Origin: Thecaphora thlaspeos
Taxonomy: Eukaryota; Basidiomycota; Ustilaginomycetes; Urocystidales; Glomosporiaceae
DNA length: 64,000 bases
Assembly (NCBI GenBank): GCA_900291925.1
Contig: UWYS01000004.1
Coordinates: 434,001 to 498,000 of the forward strand
Direction: 5' to 3'
Part shown: one piece after another, positions 47,201 through 56,571 of the stretch
Numbering within the stretch: the stretch's first letter is position 1
Layout: each line of letters opens with the position of its first letter
Translations under genes and position numbers: made by a program
Notes under the pieces: generated by a model
What the model saw: only the letters and a program-made list of their open reading frames with translations
The model's database searches: none
What the model was told of the DNA's origin: nothing

Positions 47201-47879
47201 ACGAGGTTGGAGTCGCCTCGCTGGTCAGGGAGCTGAGCAAAGGCTTGAGGGCCACGGCTATCCGCTTGAAGGTCTGGTAGGCTGAGTTGCGGTCGGACGA
47301 AGGCATTGGTAGGGACGACTTGACGCGGTAGGAGAAGACGGGCGCATTGGCGAATGTCTGTCCACTCCGCTCAAAGGCAGAGTCGGCCGAGGCGAAGCCA
47401 CCGAACGAGTCGTCGTCTGCAGCATCGAGTGCGTCGTCGTCGGCCGTCTCAAAGTCGCCAAAGTCGTCATCGGCCGTCGAAGCGGTGGCAACGTTGGCTT
47501 GCCTTGCGGTGCGTGCGGGGTCATTGGTGAGCCTATCGGAGGCGGGAAGGGTGGAGAGGTCTGGCTGGTAGGTAATATCTAGGCCGTCTACGGACTGCCA
47601 GTCAAGCGCCTTTAGCCTGCGTGCCCAGAGGCGCTCGTCTGCGACGAAGCGTGCGAGTGGGCGTGCTGCGAGGGCGCACTTGTGCAGGTCGTTTACTGCG
47701 ACATGATCAAAGATGCGCTGTACCACGGCCGAAGGGATATTGCCGAAGGCGAAAGGGTCGAGTGGGGTGGTGGGTTTGCGTTGCTGTGATCTGGTGGGTG
47801 CGATGGTGTCGATGGATAGTGCGGTGGGGAGGAGGGAGTGCCGCTTTGTGGGCGAGAGGGGGGCCCAGGAGGCGTTCAT
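44249..47879 (-). CDS. RCY1: recyclin-1, F-box and Sec10-like recycling protein with CAAX box
   Basis: This is a homologue of yeast Rcy1, an F-box protein that binds Skp1 and is needed for recycling of v-SNAREs and cargo from endosomes to the Golgi and plasma membrane. Four exons in phase: 46224-47879, 44776-46097, 44413-44665 and 44249-44335, giving 1105 residues. The F-box lies at about 42-85 (FAFGNIPSAVVQRIFDHVAV, then LARFVADERLW). An acidic Asp/Phe-Gly patch follows, then a long Sec10-like helical region (LHSNVREAADYLEGILLSAF, RIANEVMAGYVNSVLRKARA, LFYQCLGERHVAPGFEKASA). The last exon of 28 codons ends in CCIM, a CAAX prenylation box of the kind found in yeast Rcy1. This supports both the family call and the C-terminal model. 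The start was chosen at MNASWAPL, the first methionine close to the F-box. Of two GTGAGT donors 31 bases apart at the end of exon 1, only the first keeps frame. Confidence 0.93.
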
Positions 47880-48242
47880 GGCTGTGACATGCGAGCGCCG
47901 GTGTTGTCGTAGGGGGGTCGGGGTGGGGTTGGACGTGGACAAGTGCAGGCGAGTTGGGTCAGGAAGCTGCCATGGTTTGTGCAGGAGGAGGATGGGGCAA
48001 GAGGGTAGTGGGTACTGATGGAGGTTGTGGTGTCGTCGGTGGGCGGGGCAAAGTGCGCACGGCCCTTGCCTCAAATTTGGCCGGATTTTCCTCCACATTT
48101 TCGCACGGCCCGCCTTGTCAGGCAGCCACCACCTCACCACTACTCTCCATCTCGCCACCTCCCACCGCCAACCTCTCTCCCCCCCCCCGCTAGGCGGCAG
48201 GATCACCATTGTCCTCCCACCCCCCTACCACCCCTCTAGGCC
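47880..48242. promoter_or_regulatory. divergent promoter region of RCY1 and SPO7
   Basis: A 363-base gap lies between genes transcribed away from each other. The half nearest SPO7 is C-rich on the plus strand (long C runs at about 48170-48235). No specific motif was identified. Confidence 0.45.
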
Positions 48243-49779
48243 ATGCCCGCACAGCGTCCAGCCTCCAAGCGCAACGACCAGCACGTCCAGCTGTCCCCCT
48301 ACACCCCCGGTCCAGATGCCAACACCTACCGCGACCTCCTCATCTTTGAGGAGAGGCTCAAACAGAACGCCGCCAGGCTACACGCCAGGAAGAACAAGTA
48401 CCAAAGTCAGTCGCGCTTCCTGTCCATCTTTTCCCACATCGCCCCCTTGCCCACACATCCACTGACGCCCGTGGCACTCGCTGACATCTGAGCAACTCTT
48501 CCCTATGCGGCGCTGCAGCCCTCCTGGCCGTCTCTGTCGCCTTCATCCTCTTTCTGAGCTACCACGTCCTCATCGACCGCAAAGAGGTGCGCCGGTCGAC
48601 TCTCCAATCTCTCTCCCCCTCGATCTTGCCAGCCTTGCGCCTCCTCTGACCAATCCTCTCCCCCCACTTCCCGCTCGCCGTCTCTCCCCTCTCTCTGCCC
48701 TCTCCCTGCAGTCCGTCCCGCTCCACTACCTCATCCTCTCCCTTCTCCTCATCTGCCTCACCACCCTCTTCCTCTTCTTCGCCAGCGGCATGCACGCCGA
48801 ACGCATCCGGGCAGCCAACAAGTTCGTCCCACAGGCCAACCGCTCGCTCCGCAACTTCAACATGTATCTCAACACGCGCGTCCACCCTGGTCGACGCTCC
48901 TTCCTCTCCTTCTTCTCCGCCTCCATCACACCCCCACCTCCCGCGACCAGCCGGAACCAGACCGCCGCCTTGGCAAGTCAGCGCCCACCGATATCTACCG
49001 CAACAGGGGGAGCGACGCCGAAACGCGCCGCGATACCACCAATACCGCCCGCCCAGAACTCGCGCGGCGAACTCATCTTTTCCACCAAAGTATCGCCAGA
49101 CTTTCGAGATGGCTACGAAAGGTACCGAGCCGCATTCGAACGCAGGAGGGCCGAAAAGATGATGGCGAAACGGGCTCGCAGCTGGAAAAGATGGATCGAC
49201 TGGATCATGGCTTTCGTGCCGTTCTTGCGGAGGCGGTCGAAGATTTCCTCGACGACAACGGTTCATGCAGATGCGCAAGAGGGAAGGGGCAGGACAGAGT
49301 CGATGACGAGCGAATCTACAAGAACCGGCGAGGCGGCAGCATCGGGTGGTAGGAGGAGGAAAGCGGCGGGTGTGTCGAAAAAGGGCAGAGAGAGGGTCGG
49401 CAGTACGGTCGTCGCCTCGGCCGCCTCAGCTTCGAAAGACAACGTCGTCGCACCGTCGGACGTCGAGTCTCCCTCTTCTTCCGTCCCCGGAATGCCGGAT
49501 ATCGGACATCTGCAGAACGATGCCCTCAGCAATGGCAACGAAGCGCAGTCCCACCCCGCTACATCGGAGCAAGACGAGGACGACAACATCGACGCTGCAG
49601 AGGCAGAGCAGCAACTAGACAATGGCGGACCGCGCCGTCAGCAGGGCGACGATCAAGGGCCATCGCAGGAGAGGCAGGAGGATAAGGCCGCGCAACTAGG
49701 GCAGGAATGGATACAGGTCACGCGCTCCAGTACAAGACCTCGCCTCGGTCGCGGCGAGTCGTCGTCGAGGGGCCCCTAG
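48243..49779 (+). CDS. SPO7: Spo7-type subunit of the Nem1-Spo7 phosphatase
   Basis: This is the regulatory subunit of the ER/nuclear-envelope phosphatase that activates the lipin Pah1 and so controls phospholipid and triacylglycerol balance and nuclear shape. Three exons in phase: 48243-48405, 48519-48586 and 48712-49779, giving 432 residues. An N-terminal helix (NTYRDLLIFEERLKQNAARL) leads into transmembrane segment 1 at about 56-74 (LLAVSVAFILFLSYHVLI) and segment 2 at about 82-102 (LILSLLLICLTTLFLFFASG). The conserved KFVPQANRSLRNFNMYLN follows. Donors GTCAGT and GTGCGC are less common but give the right phases. The tail beyond residue 190, with a further conserved-looking basic stretch (RDGYERYRAAFERRRAEKM), ends in about 130 disordered acidic residues. 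Confidence 0.85.
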
Positions 49780-49930
49780 TAAGACCTTCGTCTCCCCTGT
49801 CCTCGTATACAGCCTAGTCTCGGCACATGCGAATGCCATCGATCAGGAACAATGTGCACCGTGACGTGGGGGAAAGAGGAAGTGTCATATGGATACAGCA
49901 GCATTTACTTCGTACAAGGTTCCGTTCTAT
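49780..49930. other. short convergent gap
   Basis: A gap of 151 bases separates the 3' ends of SPO7 and the Wapl gene; only UTR is expected. Confidence 0.55.
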
Positions 49931-52900
49931 CTATCGCCTGGTCACCATCGTCCTCAACTCGCGCGCCAGCTCCTTGATCAGCGCTCCGGCCTCCTCGGCC
50001 GCTACATCATCCCCTTCGCGTTGCGCCCCCTCGCACTCGATTCGTTCCACACCTTCCTCTGCTGCCACCGCCGCTTGCCCCTTGTATGCGTCGTCCTTCT
50101 GCATGTCCGCTGCAAACTTCTCGACAGCATCCAGCAGCACCGTGAAGCCGCGCCCTTCTGTTTCGTCGCCGTAAACGTCAACAAACGCCGCATCGGCCGC
50201 GGCTTGTGCCGCTTCAAGGTAGGTCTCACCACCGACCGCGAACTGGGCGATGGCCGTCGCTAGCGAGTTAGACAGGTAGGCTGCGTCGCCGTCTCCCGCC
50301 GTGGCGGCAAGACGGTGCTTGCGGAAGAAGAGGCCAGCCAGCAGCGAGAGGCAGCGGTCTTTGTCACCGCAGCGGCACCGGACCGCACACGCTCGCCTGT
50401 GCCAGCAGTGCGGGCTCAGCTTCAGCTTGAGGAGCGAATTGCGCATCGTGCCCTCCTGCTTGAGCAAGAGATTGGTGATGGCCGCCAGCGAGAGGTGGAC
50501 GAGGTCATTGAGAAGCGCAGAGATCCTCTGGGCGTACTTGTCTACCGCATCAGGCGACGAGGTGGGCGCTGCGTCCGGGCTCGTGCGATTCGGCTCTCCT
50601 GCGCTCCTGGCCGCCGAGGCCTCGGCAAGAAACATGGTCCGAACCAGCGTCGCTATCAGGTCGTTGGACGTGGCGAAGGCGTACGCCCACTCGGCGTCGA
50701 TCTGCGTCAGGTCAAGCAAGAGTTTGATAACGCCACTGATGACTTGCAGCGCGCGCTCATCGACCGCCTCCCTCTCCCTTTTCTTCTCTACAACGTCTTC
50801 CTCCGAGGCTGCCGCTGCAGAGGAAGACAACGGGGCGACTTGCAGCGCCGCGCGTAGGATGTCGACGGTGCTGTCGAGCACCTCAGGGTGGAAAGCGACC
50901 GACGAGCCAATCCCCACATAGAGCATCTCCATGCATCGATCGATGAAACGGACGCACAGGTCGATGCCATCGAGGTCGGGCCAAGTGTCGAAAGGCTTGT
51001 GCGTGAGAATCTCGAGCCCTTTGGAATAGTCTGCCAGCCTCTGCTTGCTCTTGCGCCCTTCGCCGACGTAATTCTGCCAGACGGTGTGGAAGAGCGTCGG
51101 TAGCTCCTCCATCCCTCCTTCCGGCTGGACCATCTGGCGCAGTACCTCGCCGCCGATCTTCTTGTGCAGCGATGACGTCGAACACAGTGTGCCCAGGATC
51201 ATGTTCTTCAGGCTCGGATGGATCGAGCCGACGAGGAAGAGATCTGAGAGGATCGCAGTCGACCGCAGCTCCTGCAGCGCAGAACGCTCGCTCCTGCCCA
51301 GCGGCTTGACACCAGTCGTCTCGGTGAGTCGCAAGCGCACCAGCCCGTCCCTCCGCTCGTCTCCACCCTTTGAGGCGCGCGCCAGCATGGAAGAAAGGCA
51401 CTCGAGCATCTCGGAGCGGCGCTCGCGGAGGATCGGCTCGGCAGTCGATGCCTTTTTGGTCACCCTGCCAAGAAACATGACCAGAGCGAGATCAAGCACG
51501 TCGTCGACGGCGCTGCCCGCCGAGGCCTCGCGGAAGAGGTCAAACACCCTTACCACGCCCTCGACCGCCCTCAGCTTGCGCAGAAACTCCGCCGATAGCG
51601 CCGAGGCGGCTGCATCTTCGGTGTCGTTGGCGAGGATCCCACTGACCAGCGAGGTGTCCGGATTGCCGCAGACGAGGCGCACAAACTCGACCGCCGAGCT
51701 GCGACGGATCGAGAGGCTGCCGGACGGGCTGAGACCGGAGAAGAGATACTCGAGATCATCGTTGAAGCGCCGCAGCTCTCCGGCCGAACGCAGCGACGTG
51801 ATTGATTTGAGCGCTAACGTCGGGTCTTGCGACTCGTCCCACTCGATGTCCTCTTCACCATTATCACCCCACTTTTTGAGCAGATCGGCGTAGCTCTCGC
51901 GCGCCGGCTGAAGGCCAAAGGCCAGCGCGGTGACCGCAGAAGCCGAGTTCGACGGCGGCGATGGGGGCAGCAGCGACTGTCCGGCGCCGAGAATCTGGCT
52001 TTCAATTTCGTTTTCGATGTTGGCGCTGCCATTCGTGATTGGATGATGGCCGTTGGCGGAAGGTCCGCCGCCTTGGATGTCCTGTTCGGGCCCGCCGGGC
52101 AGCAGATGGTCTTCGATGCGGTCGGCCAGGAAGCTGCGGTGGTGACCGTATGTCCTCTTCGCGGTGGCGGTGGGTGCTTGAGAGATGGCGGCGAACTTTC
52201 TCTGGCGCGAGGCTGCGTCCCGCTGTGGCTCTTCGGACGCTATCCTAGCGCGGCGGGGCGAGCCGGGGAGGGAGCGGCTCGCTACGCTGGCGGCGTCCCC
52301 ATCGACGCCCTGGCTCGGGATGGGCGTCAGCAGGCTCGGCTGCGAGTGCACGTCGACGGGCTCGCCTTGGTCAAGTTGTAGTCGCCTACCAGCAAACGGG
52401 TCGGTCTCTGTGCGTCTGAGAGTCCTCGCACCAGTCGGCGGCTGCGGGAGTGTATCGATCTCGGTGGTGGCGACCCTTTTGAAAGTGCGCGGAGCCATGC
52501 GCTGGGAGAGCTTGGTCCTCTTGGCTGGCAAGGGGGCGTCGAGGCTGGGCGACGCGGGCCTCTCAAGGGTTGGTAGGCTGGACCCCGCCAAGAGGGGCGA
52601 GTCAAGCTTGCCGGCGCTGGCGCTGCTGCCGCTCGGCCCTGCGGCCGCCTCAAACGAGCTGCTGCTGCTTCTCGCGCGTAGCGGAAACGAGTCAGAGTCG
52701 TCTAGCCTGGGGCTGTGTAGCTCAAAGATGTCATCGAGGTCTCTGGCGGGCCTCCCCTCGAGGCCCGGTCTGGCCGCCTGCTTTTTCGGCGAGGCCGAGG
52801 CCCTTGACTTCGGCGTTAGTCGTGCGGCGCTGCCCCTGCGAGATGGCGAGGCTTTCTTCGGCGAGGCCGACTGTGACCGTGACGGAGCTTGATGAGCTGT

Positions 52901-53200
52901 ATGACTTCTCGCTGGCTGCGTGCTGGCGTTGGAGACGGCAGGTGCCGCGGCCGTCGGGACAGGGACCACCGCCCGAGGTGTGGCCTTCTGGCGCGGGAAG
53001 GGTTGGGCGTCGCGAGAGGGTGCGGCTCGAGGCTTTGCCAACGGCGGTTGCTGTGGCAACGCTTCCGTTTCGTCTTGTTCGGAGTCGCCGGACGAGCCAG
53101 ACGAGCGCTGAAGAGCGGTTGGCTCGGTCTTCAGCGAAGCGCGCGGGCGCTTGGCGTAGGTCGTCGCCGCCTTGCGCCGTCTGACAGAGCCGAAGTCCAT
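49931..53200 (-). CDS. wpl1: Wapl-domain cohesin release factor
   Basis: This is a homologue of Wapl (Rad61 in budding yeast, Wpl1 in fission yeast), which works with Pds5 to release cohesin from chromatin. It is a single exon of 1089 residues. The N-terminal 420 residues are basic, Ser/Pro-rich and disordered, beginning with the Arg/Lys-rich VRRRKAATTYAKRPR. From about residue 425 the Wapl helical repeat domain runs to the C-terminus: SYADLLKKWGDNGEEDIEWD, then KSITSLRSAGELRRFNDDLE, then YLFSGLSPSGSLSIRRSSAV, with LIKELARELRTMVTRR at the end. ELRRFNDDLEYLFSGL followed by a serial-Ser/Arg turn is the best family marker. No CDK or Pds5-binding motif was confidently placed. The start at 53200 gives a short basic N-terminus. 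The Ala-rich loops between helices are typical of GC-rich genomes. Confidence 0.8.
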   Translation of the reverse strand: MDFGSVRRRKAATTYAKRPRASLKTEPTALQRSSGSSGDSEQDETEALPQQPPLAKPRAAPSRDAQPFPRQKATPRAVVPVPTAAAPAVSNASTQPARSHTAHQAPSRSQSASPKKASPSRRGSAARLTPKSRASASPKKQAARPGLEGRPARDLDDIFELHSPRLDDSDSFPLRARSSSSSFEAAAGPSGSSASAGKLDSPLLAGSSLPTLERPASPSLDAPLPAKRTKLSQRMAPRTFKRVATTEIDTLPQPPTGARTLRRTETDPFAGRRLQLDQGEPVDVHSQPSLLTPIPSQGVDGDAASVASRSLPGSPRRARIASEEPQRDAASRQRKFAAISQAPTATAKRTYGHHRSFLADRIEDHLLPGGPEQDIQGGGPSANGHHPITNGSANIENEIESQILGAGQSLLPPSPPSNSASAVTALAFGLQPARESYADLLKKWGDNGEEDIEWDESQDPTLALKSITSLRSAGELRRFNDDLEYLFSGLSPSGSLSIRRSSAVEFVRLVCGNPDTSLVSGILANDTEDAAASALSAEFLRKLRAVEGVVRVFDLFREASAGSAVDDVLDLALVMFLGRVTKKASTAEPILRERRSEMLECLSSMLARASKGGDERRDGLVRLRLTETTGVKPLGRSERSALQELRSTAILSDLFLVGSIHPSLKNMILGTLCSTSSLHKKIGGEVLRQMVQPEGGMEELPTLFHTVWQNYVGEGRKSKQRLADYSKGLEILTHKPFDTWPDLDGIDLCVRFIDRCMEMLYVGIGSSVAFHPEVLDSTVDILRAALQVAPLSSSAAAASEEDVVEKKREREAVDERALQVISGVIKLLLDLTQIDAEWAYAFATSNDLIATLVRTMFLAEASAARSAGEPNRTSPDAAPTSSPDAVDKYAQRISALLNDLVHLSLAAITNLLLKQEGTMRNSLLKLKLSPHCWHRRACAVRCRCGDKDRCLSLLAGLFFRKHRLAATAGDGDAAYLSNSLATAIAQFAVGGETYLEAAQAAADAAFVDVYGDETEGRGFTVLLDAVEKFAADMQKDDAYKGQAAVAAEEGVERIECEGAQREGDDVAAEEAGALIKELARELRTMVTRR

Positions 53201-54143
53201 GACCGATGACTAAGCCGTAAACAAGTGCGTGGCGTCAGAGAGACGATGTGACGGGCAAAGAGGGGGAACGTGGATGCTGTCGTCGTCGCTGCGATTGCAG
53301 CCGTGGCGGCGTAAGGAGAGGTGAAGGTGTGAGCCAAGGAGGTAACGGCTAGGCTTTGTCTCGCCTGAACCTTGTCCCGCCGTTAGGGTGGGCCGACGCA
53401 GCCCGAGAGACAGAGAGGCGGACAAGGCGGACTCTAGCCTTCTTTGACGAGGCAGGCGACAGCGGCGGAGGAGTGGAAGGTGACAACGTTCCGGTGGGAG
53501 CTTAAGGAAGTTGCAGGGCGGTAAGTATTTGAAGATTCTCAATCAGCCGAGATCGGTGCGGCGTCGTCGGTGGCGAAGGAAGCAGGCGATTGGAGAGGGG
53601 TACGGTGTGATGGCGGCCAAGTTTCTTGCTACTTCATTCGCAAGCCATCGGGAACGAAGCCGACGAGGTCGAGGTAGAGGCAGAGGCAGAGGCAAAGGCG
53701 GAGGCGGAGGGCGAGTTCCGATGGACTGGTCGGTCGTGTATGCGGGGACAGGAGCACGAGGGGACCCACGACGGCATATAGGCGTCACGTGCGGGAAAAA
53801 CACCGCGCCCGCTCCCCCGGTGTAGGGTGCAAGGCCCCAAGCCGCCCGCCCGCCCAGAGGGAGGCGGCAAGTAGGTGTTGCGCAGTGCGGTGCGGTGTGT
53901 TGGTGTGGACCGACTTTCTGCAAAGTCTGCAGCTCGCGACCGGTCACCGACGGCACGACGACGCCAACGGCATCCGGCCTTCTCCTTCCTACATCAACGC
54001 TGCCCTCCCTAACTGATCGCTCCCAACACTTCACTCTCCCCACCATCGCACGGAGCAACAACTCTTAGACCGGCACAGAACACTGCACAGCCAGATCCGG
54101 TCGCTTGCTGGCCAGCGCCTCCCCACATCTCTTTTTCGCGACA
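53201..54143. promoter_or_regulatory. divergent promoter region of the Wapl gene and BIR1
   Basis: This 943-base gap lies between two chromosome-segregation genes transcribed away from each other. It contains a GAGGC/AGAGGC-type purine repeat at about 53665-53710 and no credible gene. A shared cell-cycle element would be expected if the two are co-expressed, but no MCB-type ACGCGT cluster was identified. Confidence 0.45.
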
Positions 54144-56303
54144 ATGGCCATGGAGCCGATGTTCTCCGAGGACAACCGCCTCGCCAGCTTCAAGCCTTCC
54201 GCTGCGGTCTCCTCCTCCTCCTCATCTTCCAAGCGCAGGCAGACTCGAGCCGATCCCACCACGCCAGTATGGCCATACTCGACCGCAAAGACGTCGACGT
54301 TCCCGTCGCCCGCCGTCCTGGCAAAGTACGGCTTCTACTTCGCCCCCGATGAAGACTCGCCAGACAGAACCGTGCACTACCTTTACGAGACCGCCCTTTC
54401 CGACTGGAGCGCCGGAGACGACCCGCTTGAGCGCCTCGAGGCAGTCCTTCCCGGCAACGGCTGGTGCAGGCTCTGGAGGAGCAAAGCTATCGGAAAGCTC
54501 GCCAAGGACGTCGACGACGGCGACGAGGGGAGGGAGAGGTGGACGTGGACCGAGGCTGAGCTGATGCCTAACAGCAAGCAGATGGTCGAGGCGCGCAAGG
54601 AGACGTTTGCAAGCAGTTGGCCCTACGACGGCAAGAAGGGCTGGAAGCCGACCAGCAAGAAGCTCGCCGAGGCAGGCTTCCACTTCACCCCTACCGACGA
54701 AGAGCCCGACACGGCCACATGCGCCTACTGCAAAAAGGTCCTCGAAGGCTGGGAGAAGGGTGACGATCCCGTCAACGAGCACAGGGAGCGCGAGCCCGAT
54801 TGCGCCTTCTTCACCTGCACCCTGGTCGAGGCAGAAACGGCAACATCAGCGGCGGAGACGGACGGGGACGAGGCCGAAGATGACACCGGGGCTGTCCTCT
54901 CTCGCAAGCCGAAGCGGGTGGTCTCAACCTACTCGAAACGGACCACCACACGGGGCAAGAAGGCGACGAGGGCAGAAGCGGCTGCAGAGGAGTCCGTCAG
55001 CGAAGCCGACACGGACGCGGGCGACAAGGATGCAGACACAAACACAGAAGCCGAGATGGGCAACGATGAGGAAGAGGAGGAGAAGCCCAAGCCGGTCAAA
55101 CGGGCCACGCGGAAAGCTAAAACCGCATCGACAAGGGTCAAGAAGCTAATACACGACGATGAAGACGACAGCGAGGATGAAGCAGGGCATGCGGAGGAGG
55201 AAGCGGCACCTGCAGCTAGCAAGGCGTCAGCCAAGGAAGTCATCGGCAAAGGTCGCCCCAACACCACCGCGGCGAAGACAACGCGGACGGCCAGCCGCTC
55301 CACGAGTCGAGCCGTCGCCAAATCAAAGAAAGCTACCACCGCATCGGATGCGGAGGTCGAGGCGGTCGAGGTCGAGCCAACACGACCGCCTCCAGCGGAG
55401 GAGACGCCCATGCCGCGAAAGGCTTCCAGAGCACGAGGTCGGTCGAAGAAGGCGCAGACACCCGAGGAGGCGGAAGAGTCGGAGGCGGCGGCAGAGGCTG
55501 AACCGCCTGTCGCCGAGGCCGCAGAGTCAGAGATCGGACAAGAAGCCGACGGCACCATCGTCGAGCATCCCTCCGCCTCCGCCTCCGAGGTCGAGGCAGA
55601 TGAGGAGGAGCAAGAGGAGCAGCCCGAAGCCGAGCCGACTCCAAAGCCCAAGAGAAGAGGTAAGGCGGCTACGACAACAACAAAGGCCAAGACGGCCAAG
55701 AAGGCAAAGGACAACAAGAAGACGGCAGTCGCCAAGCCGAAACGCGGTGGCACCAAGGGCAGCAAGAAGGACGCCGCTGAAACGACCGAGACCGAGGTTG
55801 AGACCGAGGCCGAGCCGGAAACGGAAGCTGAGTCGGAGCTCGAGCCCGAGGTCGTGGTCGAGGCTGCGATTGAGACGGAATCCGAACCCCAGCCCGAGGT
55901 GCAGCAGCAGCAGCGGCAGGACGATGTCGAGATGGTCAAAGAGCCTGTTCCGGATGCGCGGGCCGACGAGACGCTCGCGTTGTCCAAGGGCGCGTGGAGG
56001 CGGAAGGTCCCCGGCTGTTCCGACGAGGTCGATGCGCCTTCATCCGAGGCGATGGCGTCTTCTTACGACCGCTCCTCTTCGCCGGCCCCGCTCCGATCCC
56101 CCCTGGCCCAGCTGGAAAAGCTCAACACGCTCGAGCTTACCGAGGAAGAGCGGAGCCTGACGCTCGGCCAGTGGCTCCAGCTGAAGGCCGACGACGCGGC
56201 AGAGGAAATGCGGCTCGAGGGGGAGCGGCAGATCCGCGACCTCGAGAACCGGATGGCCCAGGGTCGCATCACCATCGAGCGGACACTGCGAGGCCGTGGC
56301 TAG
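54144..56303 (+). CDS. BIR1: BIR1/survivin-like chromosomal passenger protein
   Basis: This is a BIR-domain protein resembling fungal Bir1 (Cut17), a chromosomal passenger complex subunit that with INCENP and Borealin places Aurora kinase at centromeres. It is a single exon of 719 residues. Two BIR repeats are present. The second, at about residues 150-235, is complete: WPYDGKKGWKPTSKKLAEAG, then CAYCKKVLEGWEKGDDP, then EHREREPDCAFF, with Cys, Cys, His and Cys zinc ligands. The first, at about 43-110, keeps the fold pattern (KYGFYFAPDEDSPDRTVHYL, ALSDWSAGDDP) but lacks the paired cysteines and the histidine. The middle is a 400-residue Glu/Ala/Lys-rich disordered region. The last 50 residues (LTLGQWLQLKADDAAEEMRL) are predicted helical, as in INCENP-binding tails. 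The start at 54144 was preferred over 54105 for its ACAATGG context and better composition. Confidence 0.85.
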   Translation: MAMEPMFSEDNRLASFKPSAAVSSSSSSSKRRQTRADPTTPVWPYSTAKTSTFPSPAVLAKYGFYFAPDEDSPDRTVHYLYETALSDWSAGDDPLERLEAVLPGNGWCRLWRSKAIGKLAKDVDDGDEGRERWTWTEAELMPNSKQMVEARKETFASSWPYDGKKGWKPTSKKLAEAGFHFTPTDEEPDTATCAYCKKVLEGWEKGDDPVNEHREREPDCAFFTCTLVEAETATSAAETDGDEAEDDTGAVLSRKPKRVVSTYSKRTTTRGKKATRAEAAAEESVSEADTDAGDKDADTNTEAEMGNDEEEEEKPKPVKRATRKAKTASTRVKKLIHDDEDDSEDEAGHAEEEAAPAASKASAKEVIGKGRPNTTAAKTTRTASRSTSRAVAKSKKATTASDAEVEAVEVEPTRPPPAEETPMPRKASRARGRSKKAQTPEEAEESEAAAEAEPPVAEAAESEIGQEADGTIVEHPSASASEVEADEEEQEEQPEAEPTPKPKRRGKAATTTTKAKTAKKAKDNKKTAVAKPKRGGTKGSKKDAAETTETEVETEAEPETEAESELEPEVVVEAAIETESEPQPEVQQQQRQDDVEMVKEPVPDARADETLALSKGAWRRKVPGCSDEVDAPSSEAMASSYDRSSSPAPLRSPLAQLEKLNTLELTEEERSLTLGQWLQLKADDAAEEMRLEGERQIRDLENRMAQGRITIERTLRGRG

Positions 56304-56571
56304 GGCGTTCAAGCCACCGTTCCCTCCCCTACTGCCTATACCTCGGTCTTCCTCTTGCCGGACTGTGGCAGCCATTGCGCCGCCCCGATCGCCCTGTAGC
56401 ATTACCACTCTCTGTACACACTCTTCGCATGGACGGGCGCACGGACAGTTGCCAGAAACCCTAGATTCCGGTCCGATCTTTGTATTCCCCTGTCTCTTTT
56501 GTACTATGTCCCTGTTCGTTCACGACTTTTTTTTTTTTTTTTTTCCGAGCCTTGTCGGATCGTCGAGCTGC
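56304..56571. other. convergent gap with a run of 18 T
   Basis: A gap of 268 bases separates the 3' ends of BIR1 and the MetE-like gene. It contains 18 consecutive T at 56527-56544, 28 bases from the MetE-like stop codon, so this is poly-A within that gene's 3' UTR on its own strand. Confidence 0.7.

Noticed and set aside
54929..55987. Minus-strand frame of 352 codons antisense to BIR1
   Set aside because: It mirrors the repetitive Glu/Ala/Lys-coding region and is simple Ser/Ala/Val sequence.
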